From NCBI GenBank assembly GCA_045656005.1, contig JAZOQG010000073.1, forward strand, positions 1 to 8,453: a DNA stretch of 8,453 nucleotides. Direction: 5' to 3'. Below, piece after piece: positions 1 to 6,481 of this stretch. Source of the stretch: JAZNQN01 sp045656005. Lineage in GTDB: Bacteria; Bacillota; Clostridia; UMGS1883; UMGS1540. The translations under genes were made by a program, and so were the position numbers. Position 1 is the stretch's first letter. Each line of letters begins with the position of its first letter. The notes under the pieces are model-generated. The model saw only the letters and a program-made list of their open reading frames with translations. It ran no database searches and was not told the DNA's origin.

Positions 1-1001
1 TGGTGGAAAAAGGCTATGCTTATGAAGTAGACGGCGATGTTTATTTTTCCACGAAGAAATTCAAAGAATATGGAAAGCTTTCGCATCAGCCCTTAGAAGA
101 GCTTGAGGCAGGTGCAAGAATAGGTGTTGACGAGAGAAAGCGCGACCCTATGGATTTTGCGCTCTGGAAAGCACAGAAAACTGACGACGAAATCGCATGG
201 GATTCTCCCTTTGGAAAGGGCAGACCCGGCTGGCATATAGAATGCAGTGCCATGGCAAACAAATATTTAGGCGAGACTATTGACATTCACAGCGGCGGAA
301 GAGACTTAATCTTCCCCCACCATGAAAACGAAATTGCGCAGAGCGAGGCGGCAAACGGTAAGCCTTTTGCAAGATACTGGCTCCACAACGGATACATTAA
401 TGTTGACAATGTAAAAATGTCAAAATCCCTTGGCAATTTCTTTACAGTTCGTGAGATTGCAGAAAAATATGATTACGAAATCGTTAGATTTTTCATGCTT
501 TCCTCACATTACAGAAGCCCCATAAACTTCAGCGCGGAATTAATTGAAGCTTCAAAAACTTCGCTGGAGAGAATATATAACTGCAAAAACCGTCTTATGG
601 AAAAATGCGAGGCGGGAGATGCAAGAAAAAATGAAGGCTCGAAGGCGTTACTTGACAAATTCCAGGCGGCAATGGATGATGACCTTAATACTGCCGATGC
701 AATCGCAGTTTTGTTTGAGGCGGTAAGAGAAGCCAACACAAAAATGGCAAAGAATGCTGATAAAGAAGTTTTAGCTTCATATCTTGGCTTAATTTTGGAA
801 ATTTCCTCTGTTCTGGCAATACTTCAGAGAGAAGAGGAAAGCGATGATATTTCCGCTGAGGTTGAAAAGCTCATAGCCGAAAGACAGGCGGCAAGAAAAG
901 AGAAAAACTTCCAGCTTGCTGACGAGATAAGAGCCAAAATCGAAGGCATGGGAATTATACTCGAGGACACCCGCGAAGGTGTTAAATGGCATAAAAAATA
1001 G
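1..1001 (+). CDS. cysS: Cysteinyl-tRNA synthetase, C-terminal 332 residues (5' end outside window)
   Basis: Class I aminoacyl-tRNA synthetase that charges tRNA-Cys with cysteine in the cytoplasm. The reading frame is open at the left edge; the GTG at position 3 is an internal valine, not a start. Counting from it, Cys81 (WHIEC), His106 and Glu110 (FPHHENE) have the spacing of three of the family's four zinc ligands. The KMSKS loop is at residues 138-142 (KMSKSLGNFF), followed by the helical DALR-type anticodon-binding region to the end. Family members are about 460-470 residues, so roughly 135 are missing upstream, including the HIGH motif and the first zinc cysteine. The TAG stop overlaps the Shine-Dalgarno of mrnC, and the cysS-mrnC order is a widely conserved Firmicutes arrangement. 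The identification rests on the motifs and is essentially certain. Confidence 0.97.
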   Translation, partial: VEKGYAYEVDGDVYFSTKKFKEYGKLSHQPLEELEAGARIGVDERKRDPMDFALWKAQKTDDEIAWDSPFGKGRPGWHIECSAMANKYLGETIDIHSGGRDLIFPHHENEIAQSEAANGKPFARYWLHNGYINVDNVKMSKSLGNFFTVREIAEKYDYEIVRFFMLSSHYRSPINFSAELIEASKTSLERIYNCKNRLMEKCEAGDARKNEGSKALLDKFQAAMDDDLNTADAIAVLFEAVREANTKMAKNADKEVLASYLGLILEISSVLAILQREEESDDISAEVEKLIAERQAARKEKNFQLADEIRAKIEGMGIILEDTREGVKWHKK

Positions 1002-1012
1002 GAGCTGAAAAT

Positions 1013-1411
1013 TTGATAGATTTTACGCTTTTACCGCAGGAATATTCGCCCCTTACATTGGCGTATATAGGAGATGCGGTGTACGAAATTTATATGCGAA
1101 GCCGTTTTGTGGCAGAGCATAACGAAAAGCCTTCATCTCTTCACAGAAAGGTTTCGCGTCTTGTCTGTGCCTCGGCACAGGCTAAAGGCTTTGAAATTAT
1201 AAAAGACCTTTTAAGCGAAGAGGAAGAGAGAATTTTCAAAAGAGGGCGAAATGCTAAAAGTCCTACCGTACCAAAAAATGCCGATGTACTCCAGTATCGG
1301 TGTGCTACGGGGGTTGAGGCACTCATAGGTTACCTTTACATAAAAAAAGAGTATGACAGAACAGACTTTCTTTTATGTAAAATTTTTGAAGGTATCTGTG
1401 AGGTGCAATAA
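1013..1411 (+). CDS. mrnC: Mini-ribonuclease III (23S rRNA maturation)
   Basis: A 132-residue protein with the RNase III catalytic fold but no double-stranded-RNA-binding domain. In Bacillus subtilis the homologue trims the ends of 23S rRNA precursor in assembling 50S particles. The sequence shows the family signature AYIGDAVYE at residues 17-25, with Asp21 the likely metal ligand. It also has RGRNAKS at 77-83 and ATGVEALIGYLY at 98-109, with Glu102 the second acidic ligand. Length is normal for the family. The start is a TTG at 1013, eight bases after AGGAG (1000-1004), which itself overlaps the cysS stop; no in-frame ATG fits as well. The upstream gap is 11 bases and the downstream gap 3, consistent with one operon and coupled translation. 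In many Firmicutes rlmB follows this gene; here a yitT-type gene does. Confidence 0.95.
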   Translation: MIDFTLLPQEYSPLTLAYIGDAVYEIYMRSRFVAEHNEKPSSLHRKVSRLVCASAQAKGFEIIKDLLSEEEERIFKRGRNAKSPTVPKNADVLQYRCATGVEALIGYLYIKKEYDRTDFLLCKIFEGICEVQ

Positions 1412-1414
1412 AAA

Positions 1415-2260
1415 TTGAAAAAAAGAAACTTCCTTAATTTTTTTAAAATTGTGGCAGGCTGTGCCATATCTTCGGGCGCACTTACACTTATTTTAAAACC
1501 CGGAAACATGGCACCCGGCGGTGCGGGAGCTTTGGCGGCAATTTTGTCGGACATGCTTTATGTTCGTATCGGAACGGCAATTCTTATTATAAACATACCG
1601 CTTTTGTTTCTGGCATTTGGTGCAGGAAGGCAGTTTCTTTTAAAAACCTTACTGGGGACATTTTTGTTCAGCATTTTTGCAAATTTGTGGGAAGAGGTTT
1701 CTTTTCCGCAGCTTGACAATATGCTCCGTGCAATATTTGGCGGTGCGGCTCTTGGGACAGGGCTCGGACTTATATTTACGTCGGGCGCATCCTCGGGCGG
1801 AAGTGACATACTGGCGCATTTTATAAGCAGGAAAAAGCCGCACATCAAGGTAAGCCGTGCCATTTTGATAGTTGATGCTTTGATAATTTTACTTCAGGCG
1901 ATATACTATAAAAGTCTTGAGTCGGCGCTTTTTGCGATTATTGCGCTATTTGTATCAGCGTTTTTTCTCGACAAGGTTATGGAAGGGTTTTCAGAGCCAC
2001 TTAAAACTCTTTATATAATAAGCGAAATGGCGGCAGAAATAAAAAAGAGAGTATTTTCAGAAATAAACAGAGGCATGACAGCGCTTTCGGGCGAGGGAAT
2101 GTACTCAGGCAGGAAAAAAGCGGTTTTAATGTGTACAATCTATGGGAGAGAACTGCCGCTTATAAAAAACATTATATCAGATATTGATTCCGATGCCTTT
2201 GTAATTATTACAGACACCAGAGAGGTTTTAGGCAAAGGTTTTGATAATATAGACAGGTGA
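1415..2260 (+). CDS. YitT family integral membrane protein with C-terminal DUF2179 domain
   Basis: A 281-residue membrane protein. Residues 1-190 contain about five hydrophobic segments (roughly 10-27, 37-48, 52-70, 76-90, 105-122) plus two more at 148-163 and 170-186. They include the family motifs NMAPGGAGALAAIL (31-44) and SGASSGGSDILA (123-134). Residues 195-275 form the cytosolic DUF2179 domain: RGMTALSGEGMYSG, then a beta-rich stretch ending in DAFVIITDTREVLGKGF. The family is widespread in Firmicutes and its transport role, if any, is not established, so no substrate is proposed. The start is a TTG at 1415, preceded by GAGGTG (1400-1405) at nine bases. It begins 3 bases after mrnC stops, so translational coupling is likely. 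Family assignment is firm; function is unknown. Confidence 0.93.
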   Translation: MKKRNFLNFFKIVAGCAISSGALTLILKPGNMAPGGAGALAAILSDMLYVRIGTAILIINIPLLFLAFGAGRQFLLKTLLGTFLFSIFANLWEEVSFPQLDNMLRAIFGGAALGTGLGLIFTSGASSGGSDILAHFISRKKPHIKVSRAILIVDALIILLQAIYYKSLESALFAIIALFVSAFFLDKVMEGFSEPLKTLYIISEMAAEIKKRVFSEINRGMTALSGEGMYSGRKKAVLMCTIYGRELPLIKNIISDIDSDAFVIITDTREVLGKGFDNIDR

Positions 2261-2275
2261 AAGGAAGTATGAAAA

Positions 2276-3100
2276 ATGGAACAGGCAAAAAAGGATAAAC
2301 TTGCCGAAATCGCACTGAATATCAGACGCTCTATCGTAACTGAAATTTACAGTGCAGGTGCAGGTCATCCGGGTGGTTCACTCGGTGTAGCAGATATTTT
2401 GGCATATCTCTACTTTGAAGAAATGAACGTAGACCCCAAAAACCCAAAAGACCCAAATCGTGACAGATTTGTTATGTCAAAGGGTCACTGCGGCCCCGCT
2501 CTTTATGCGGCACTTGCAGAAAAGGGATTTTTCCCGAAAGAAGATTTGAAAGGATTTCGCAGCATTGACAGCTATCTCGAAGGTCATCCCGACATGAAGA
2601 AAGTTCCGGGTGTTGACATGTCAACAGGTTCTCTCGGTCAGGGTGTTTGCGCTGCAAACGGTATGGCTCTTTGCGCAAAGCTGGACAAAAAGGATTACAG
2701 AGTTTATGCAATCCTTGGTGACGGTGAAATTCAGGAAGGTCAGGTTTGGGAGGCAGCTATGTTTGCACCTCACTACGGACTTGACAATATGACAGCAATC
2801 GTTGACTTTAACGGTCTTCAGATAGACGGTGACATAACAAAAGTTATGAACCCCACACCTATTGACAAAAAATTTGAAGCTTTTGGCTGGAACGTTGTTA
2901 TTTGCGACGCTCACGATTTTGACAGCATCGAAGCTGCTATCGAAAATGCAAAAGCTACAAAAGGCAAACCTACTGCAATTATTGCAAAGAGTGTAAAAGG
3001 TAAAGGCGTATCCTTCATGGAAAACAACGCAGGATGGCACGGCAAAGCGCCTAATGCAGAAGAATATGCGATTGCTATGAAAGATTTGGGGGTGGAATAA
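2276..3100 (+). CDS. Transketolase, N-terminal (thiamine-diphosphate-binding) subunit
   Basis: First half of a split transketolase, 274 residues, equivalent to the PP domain of full-length enzymes. Transketolase moves two-carbon units between sugar phosphates in the non-oxidative pentose phosphate pathway. Visible features are GHPGGSLG (30-37) with substrate-side His31, the MSKGHCGPALYA segment (67-78) with His71, TGSLGQG (117-123), and the thiamine-diphosphate/Mg motif. That motif starts at GDGE (148-151) and ends at Asn179 in VDFNG. The ATG at 2276 follows AAGGAAG (2261-2267) at eight bases. An ATG at 2269 is out of frame and closes after nine codons. The gene lies 15 bases after the yitT-type gene and directly abuts the C-terminal subunit. 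Split transketolases are typical of anaerobic Firmicutes and archaea, and the halves are expected to assemble together. Confidence 0.96.
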   Translation: MEQAKKDKLAEIALNIRRSIVTEIYSAGAGHPGGSLGVADILAYLYFEEMNVDPKNPKDPNRDRFVMSKGHCGPALYAALAEKGFFPKEDLKGFRSIDSYLEGHPDMKKVPGVDMSTGSLGQGVCAANGMALCAKLDKKDYRVYAILGDGEIQEGQVWEAAMFAPHYGLDNMTAIVDFNGLQIDGDITKVMNPTPIDKKFEAFGWNVVICDAHDFDSIEAAIENAKATKGKPTAIIAKSVKGKGVSFMENNAGWHGKAPNAEEYAIAMKDLGVE

Positions 3101-4042
3101 ATGGCAGACGTTAAGAAAATTGCTACAAGAGAGGCTTACGGCAGCGCTTTGGCAGAATTCGGAAAAGATTACGATTTCGTTGTACTTGATGCCGACCTTT
3201 CAAAATCAACTAAAACAGATACATTCAAAAAAGAATTTCCTGAAAGATTTATAAACATGGGTATCGCAGAGGCTAACATGATTTCAACCGCTGCAGGTAT
3301 CGCATCTTGCGGAAAAACAGTTTTTGCATCATCTTTTGCTATGTTTGCCGCAGGCAGAGCTTTCGAGCAGGTTAGAAACAGTGTTGGCTACCCACACTTA
3401 AACGTTAAAATCGGTGCAACACACGCAGGTATTTCCGTTGGTGAAGACGGTGCAACACACCAGTGTCTCGAAGATATCGCTCTTATGCGCTCAATTCCCG
3501 GCATGGTTATCTTAAACCCTGCTGATGCAGTTGAAGCAAGAGCTGCAGTTAAAGCTGCTATCGAGCATGACGGTCCTGTATATCTCCGTTTTGGCCGTCT
3601 TGCAGTTCCTGTAATTTTCGATGAAGATTACAAATTTGAAATAGGCAAAGGTGTTGTTCTTTCAGAAGGAAGCGACGTTACAATTGTTGCAACAGGTCTT
3701 CTCGTTCCTGAAGCTATCGAAGCTGCAAAAATTCTCGCAGAAGAAGGCATCAGCGCTGAGGTTATTAACATACATACAATTAAGCCTCTTGACAGTGAGC
3801 TTATCTGCAAATCTGCTAAGAAAACAGGCTGCGTAGTAACAGCAGAAGAGCACAACATCATAGGCGGTCTCGGCAGCGCAGTTGCAGAAGCACTTTGCGA
3901 AGGTTGCCCCGTTCCTATGGAAAGAATCGGTACAAAAGACGTATTCGGCAAGAGCGGTAAACCTGCTCCGCTTCTCGAAATGTACGAGCTTACTGCAAAA
4001 GATATTGCAGCTAAAGCAAAAGCTGCTATCGCAAGAAAGTAA
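3101..4042 (+). CDS. Transketolase, C-terminal (pyrimidine-binding) subunit
   Basis: Second half of the split transketolase, 313 residues, covering the Pyr domain and the C-terminal Rossmann-like domain. LDADLSKST (29-37) and NMGIAEANM (52-60) carry the conserved elements; Glu57 is the expected glutamate that activates the thiamine aminopyrimidine ring. GATHAGISVGEDGATHQCLEDIALMR (in the 105-130 region) is the canonical active-site loop. SDVTIVATG begins the C-terminal domain. The ATG at 3101 follows the previous TAA with no gap, and the G-rich ribosome site GGGGGTGG (3088-3095) lies inside the upstream gene. This suggests coupled, equimolar synthesis. 1-deoxyxylulose-5-phosphate synthase shares this fold but is a single long chain, so the paired small subunits argue for transketolase. 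It is the last gene before the hairpin array and terminator. Confidence 0.96.
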   Translation: MADVKKIATREAYGSALAEFGKDYDFVVLDADLSKSTKTDTFKKEFPERFINMGIAEANMISTAAGIASCGKTVFASSFAMFAAGRAFEQVRNSVGYPHLNVKIGATHAGISVGEDGATHQCLEDIALMRSIPGMVILNPADAVEARAAVKAAIEHDGPVYLRFGRLAVPVIFDEDYKFEIGKGVVLSEGSDVTIVATGLLVPEAIEAAKILAEEGISAEVINIHTIKPLDSELICKSAKKTGCVVTAEEHNIIGGLGSAVAEALCEGCPVPMERIGTKDVFGKSGKPAPLLEMYELTAKDIAAKAKAAIARK

Positions 4043-4048
4043 TTTATT

Positions 4049-4248
4049 GCGTTGCATTTGAGACGCATCGATATGAATTCTGCCGAATTCTCGATATGTG
4101 CAAAAGCACTCGATATGCCTTGCGGCTCGATATGTTGCCTGACGGCAACAAGAATTCATATCATATCGAGTTTGAACAATGCGAAAACATATCGATTTTG
4201 TGAAAGAAAAATATCGAGCAGACTTTAGTCTGCATATCGACGGCTTTT
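4049..4248. repeat. Modular hairpin array built on TCGATATG / CATATCGA octamers
   Basis: Non-coding, highly structured. TCGATATG occurs at 4068-4075, 4091-4098, 4110-4117 and 4127-4134. Its reverse complement CATATCGA occurs at 4162-4169, 4188-4195 and 4233-4240, with a one-base variant at 4210-4217. Between octamers sit small hairpins with 4-base loops: GAATTC-TGCC-GAATTC (4075-4090), GTGC-AAAA-GCAC (4098-4109), GCC-TTGC-GGC (4117-4126), GTTGCC-TGAC-GGCAAC (4134-4149) and GCAGAC-TTTA-GTCTGC (4218-4233). GATATGAATTC (4070-4080) also pairs perfectly with GAATTCATATC (4152-4162), enclosing three of the hairpins. The stems share no sequence, only layout. It lies in the 3' untranslated region of the transketolase transcript. 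It may be a dispersed intergenic repeat, a structured RNA or a transcript stabiliser; I cannot name a family. Confidence 0.8.
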
Positions 4249-4249
4249 A

Positions 4250-4297
4250 TAAACAAAAAAACCAGCCCTGTCAATTTGTGACGGGGCTGATTTTTGT
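4250..4297. terminator. Bidirectional intrinsic terminator
   Basis: CAGCCCTGTCA (4263-4273) pairs with TGACGGGGCTG (4279-4289), giving an 11-base-pair stem with one G-U pair and a 5-base loop. It is followed by TTTTTGTTT (4291-4299) on the + strand. The upstream A-rich run (4252-4261) gives a U-tract on the - strand. It would end the transketolase transcript from the left and the small HTH gene from the right. The HTH stop codon at 4299-4301 lies 10 bases from the stem. Confidence 0.93.
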
Positions 4298-4298
4298 T

Positions 4299-4499
4299 TC
4301 AATCTTTTTTATATTCTGCAATATCTTCCAATTTACATTCTAAAATTTCGCACAAGGTATTTAAAGTATAGGAATTAACATTCCCGTTTTTTCGTAATCT
4401 GTCAAGCTGTCCGGTGCTAAATCCGTGTATTTTTATCAACTGATATTGAGAAATGTTTTTTTCTTTCATTGTTTTCCATAATTTATCATATACAATCAC
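4299..4499 (-). CDS. Small Cro/C1-type helix-turn-helix transcriptional regulator
   Basis: A 66-residue protein that is almost only a DNA-binding domain. It begins MIVYDKLWKTMKEKNIS, with HTH helix 2 around SQYQLIKIHG (17-26) and recognition helix around STGQLDRLRKN (28-38). SYTLNTLCEILECKLEDI (43-60) closes the fold. It resembles the short Xre-like regulators common in Firmicutes (Pfam HTH_26 type). The start is a GTG at 4499-4497 preceded by GGAG (4513-4510) with a 10-base gap. Extending the frame to the ATG at 4619 would place the promoter inside the gene and add a hydrophobic tail unlike the family. It is transcribed divergently from the exported protein gene, with overlapping promoters, so it likely controls itself and perhaps that gene. 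Its targets are an inference from layout. Confidence 0.9.
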   Translation of the reverse strand: MIVYDKLWKTMKEKNISQYQLIKIHGFSTGQLDRLRKNGNVNSYTLNTLCEILECKLEDIAEYKKD

Positions 4500-4535
4500 T
4501 ATCTTTAATCTCCAATTACACTTAATATATAGTTT

Positions 4536-4564
4536 AGTATAAAATATTGCTTTTTTATTGACAA
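4536..4564 (-). promoter_or_regulatory. Sigma-A-type promoter of the HTH regulator gene
   Basis: Read on the - strand: -35 TTGTCA (4564-4559), 17-base spacer, -10 TATACT (4541-4536). Transcription would start near 4529, about 30 bases before the GTG start. The -35 box overlaps that of the divergent + promoter by five bases. Confidence 0.75.
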
Positions 4565-4586
4565 TTGCCCATGTGCGGGCTATAAT
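4558..4586 (+). promoter_or_regulatory. Consensus sigma-A promoter of the exported protein gene
   Basis: Perfect TTGACA (4558-4563), 17-base spacer and TATAAT (4581-4586). The predicted start near 4593 leaves an untranslated leader of about 100 bases before the ATG at 4695. A promoter this close to consensus should be strong unless repressed. Its spacer contains a GC-rich dyad, and its -35 is shared with the divergent regulator promoter. Confidence 0.85.
4567..4580. promoter_or_regulatory. Candidate operator dyad GCCC-N6-GGGC in the promoter spacer
   Basis: GCCC (4567-4570) and GGGC (4577-4580) form an interrupted palindrome exactly between the -35 and -10 boxes of the + promoter. It stands out as GC-rich within a strongly AT-rich intergenic region. 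A repressor dimer bound here would block both divergent promoters. That the neighbouring HTH protein binds it is inference. A further pair, TTGACA (4558-4563) and TGTCAA (4593-4598), forms a wider inverted repeat around the same promoter. Confidence 0.4.
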
Positions 4587-4694
4587 ATATGGTGTCAAAA
4601 ATGATAAGATATATTTCAAAATAATTTTGAATTTTATAATTAAAGATAAAATACTTTTTATATTTTAAACAGACACTGTCGGAAAGGAAATATT

Positions 4695-6374
4695 ATGGTT
4701 AAAATACTTTGCAAACAATTTAATATAGCATTAAAGTGGTTTCCTATCGATTTTCTTGCATCGCGAAGAGAAACAACAAGCACAGTATATCGCGTTGTTA
4801 CTATATGCATAACAACTATCATTTTCATAATATCATTTTTAAATGTAGAGGCGGCAGAAGCAAATGCATATTTGGCAGAAATTCCTAAATTCGCTTCGTT
4901 AAGAAAAATAACATCAGGATCTGGGGACTTAACTGGACCGGGATTAGGAGGAGAAGGTTCTTCGGGAAGCACAGAAACTACTGAAAGTACAGGTTGTGGT
5001 GTAATAACAGCTATGGTCAAATCAACCGGCATTGACGGCAGTGTATGGGAAGTGAAAATTTTAGAGGGTGCAGGATGGGTGATGGTAACTGAAGTTTCCT
5101 CAACAGCCAAAATAAATGATATTGTTTATAGTGGTGGATATTATGGCGGAGAAAAAATTGAATTTGACGAGATAGTGCCCATGGATGTGCCTATAAAATA
5201 TTTACTTAATTCTGCGGGTAAGGTGTCTGAAATAGAATTTGATAATTCGGTAGAATTTTATACCGATGTTATTTATGATATACAAGAGAAAATTTTCAAA
5301 AAAGATGGAAAAAACATACCGACTTTGCCGATATTCTATTATAATTATGATAAAGACTTTTTATTATTACCATTGGATAATCAACATAAATACAATATAT
5401 CTGTTTATGATTGTGGTATTATTGTTGAAGATTATAATGCACGGGATAATATGTATGCGATAAAGAAAATTCAAGCGGTTCAAGATACGACTAGTTTATC
5501 CATGGATACAGTAGAAGGGATGACGATTGAGTATTATTATGAACTTCGTGTTAATTTTGAGATCGAAGCAGAAAATATATTTCTTAAATATCAACTTTTA
5601 AATTCTTTGTTTGAAAATGTAGAAGAAAAGGTTCTAGATTATGAATTTATAAATATAGGTAATGGTGAAAGTGCTTTCAAAATTGGTGGAAGAAAAGATA
5701 AAAATGAAGAATACACCTTGAAATTTTGGTTACAAGACCAATTTGGAAATAGAATATCTCCGGAATATATTAATGAGTATAATGTGAGTGCAAAACAGAA
5801 TACTGAATATAAATATCGTACTGGCATAATAACATCAATGGGATATAAAGTAGGTGTGGGCGGTGGTGCATGGGATGTAAAAATTGAATGTGATGACAGC
5901 TGGATAATGATTGCCGAAGTTGCTTCGGTATCAAAAATAAATGATATTGTTTATAGTGGCGGATATTATGGCGAAGAAAAATGTGGACTTGACGAAATAG
6001 TACCAATAGGTGTGCCTATAAAATTTTTAACTAATTCTACCGGAAGGATAATGAGAATACGTTTCGAACAGGAAATCAAGATGGGGCTAACAGAATGGAA
6101 TATTTGTGAAAATAGCTTTAGTGCGAAATTTATTATAACAAATTTTACAAGTACTACAAAAAGAGGAAGAATTTTTATTTGTCGATATAAAAATAATGGA
6201 ATAGATGCTACAAGTAAATCAGTATTAATGAAACCATTGAAATATGAAGAAATAGAATTAAATTATGAAGACATTGACAATAACGATGTTATCAAAATAT
6301 TTTTCTGGAGTGAAAATATGACATGGTTTATGAAACCAAAAGAATATACCATTGGGGAGTTACTATCACTATAA
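4695..6374 (+). CDS. Exported protein with two copies of an S-layer-associated-type domain; function unknown
   Basis: 559 residues. A long basic amino-terminal stretch (1-33) precedes a hydrophobic core (33-50) and VEAAEA, giving a plausible signal peptidase I site after Ala56. A low-complexity Gly/Ser/Thr linker follows (73-100). An 82-residue domain occurs at 101-182 and again at 376-457, about 55% identical with no gaps; both contain KINDIVYSGGYYG and VPIK(Y/F)L. The middle part (183-370) is unrecognised. The tail (about 465-555) contains SFSAKFIITNF and ends KIFFWSENMTWFMKP. From memory, both the repeated domain and this tail resemble modules in clostridial SLH/S-layer-type proteins, but no SLH anchor is present. 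The ATG at 4695 follows GGAAAGGA (4681-4688). Codon use is much more AT-rich than in the flanking housekeeping genes, and no clear terminator follows. It probably acts outside the cell; no enzyme motif was seen. Confidence 0.85.
   Translation: MVKILCKQFNIALKWFPIDFLASRRETTSTVYRVVTICITTIIFIISFLNVEAAEANAYLAEIPKFASLRKITSGSGDLTGPGLGGEGSSGSTETTESTGCGVITAMVKSTGIDGSVWEVKILEGAGWVMVTEVSSTAKINDIVYSGGYYGGEKIEFDEIVPMDVPIKYLLNSAGKVSEIEFDNSVEFYTDVIYDIQEKIFKKDGKNIPTLPIFYYNYDKDFLLLPLDNQHKYNISVYDCGIIVEDYNARDNMYAIKKIQAVQDTTSLSMDTVEGMTIEYYYELRVNFEIEAENIFLKYQLLNSLFENVEEKVLDYEFINIGNGESAFKIGGRKDKNEEYTLKFWLQDQFGNRISPEYINEYNVSAKQNTEYKYRTGIITSMGYKVGVGGGAWDVKIECDDSWIMIAEVASVSKINDIVYSGGYYGEEKCGLDEIVPIGVPIKFLTNSTGRIMRIRFEQEIKMGLTEWNICENSFSAKFIITNFTSTTKRGRIFICRYKNNGIDATSKSVLMKPLKYEEIELNYEDIDNNDVIKIFFWSENMTWFMKPKEYTIGELLSL
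4995..5240 (+). repeat. Internal duplicated domain, copy A (residues 101-182 of the exported protein)
   Basis: In register with copy B at an offset of 825 bases (275 residues) and no gaps. At protein level about 45 of 82 positions are identical. The core 5109-5156 matches 5934-5981 at 46 of 48 bases, far higher than the rest of the domain. Confidence 0.9.
5820..6065 (+). repeat. Internal duplicated domain, copy B (residues 376-457 of the exported protein)
   Basis: Second copy of the domain described at 4995-5240. It contains SKINDIVYSGGYYGEEK and DEIVPIGVPIKFL. It precedes the C-terminal module, whereas copy A directly follows the Gly/Ser/Thr linker. Confidence 0.9.
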
Positions 6375-6414
6375 AATTTTATTAATATGAGTTATTGCAG
6401 AATTAAAAAAGATG

Positions 6415-6443
6415 TTGAAATAATATAGAATATATGATATAAT
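6415..6443 (+). promoter_or_regulatory. Sigma-A-type promoter of the small toxin-like peptide mRNA
   Basis: TTGAAA (6415-6420), 17-base spacer, TATAAT (6438-6443). Predicted transcript start is near 6450, at the left arm of the inverted repeat CATAGCAAGAG. This puts about 58 bases of leader before the peptide start codon. Confidence 0.85.
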
Positions 6444-6481
6444 GCATTCATAGCAAGAGAAACGGCGGCGGTTGTTTCCGA

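Noticed and set aside
2269..2298. Overlapping ATG at 2269 as a start or leader peptide before the transketolase N-subunit
   Set aside because: It is out of frame, closes after nine codons and sits too close to the ribosome site; the ATG at 2276 fits the family N-terminus.
3628..4159. Two long - strand frames across the transketolase C-terminal subunit (3628-4068 and 3662-4159)
   Set aside because: They are shadows of a well-conserved + strand gene, have no convincing ribosome site and resemble no family.
4049..4248. CRISPR array reading of the TCGATATG repeats
   Set aside because: The repeats are only 8 bases, occur in both orientations, and the inserts are 8-15 base hairpins rather than unique spacers of about 30 bases.
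4500..4619. Extension of the HTH gene to the upstream ATG at 4619
   Set aside because: It would put the promoter inside the gene and add a hydrophobic stretch foreign to this regulator family; the GTG at 4499 has a good GGAG at the right distance.
4672..4680. Palindrome GACACTGTC just upstream of the exported protein's ribosome site
   Set aside because: The arms are four bases with a one-base centre, too short to call an operator or hairpin.
4658..5110. 150-residue - strand frame over the start of the exported protein gene
   Set aside because: It is antisense to a gene with a consensus promoter, ribosome site and signal peptide, and has no recognisable domain or ribosome site.
6375..6414. 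Search for a terminator after the exported protein gene
   Set aside because: Only AT-rich sequence is seen, with no GC stem followed by a T-run, so none is called.
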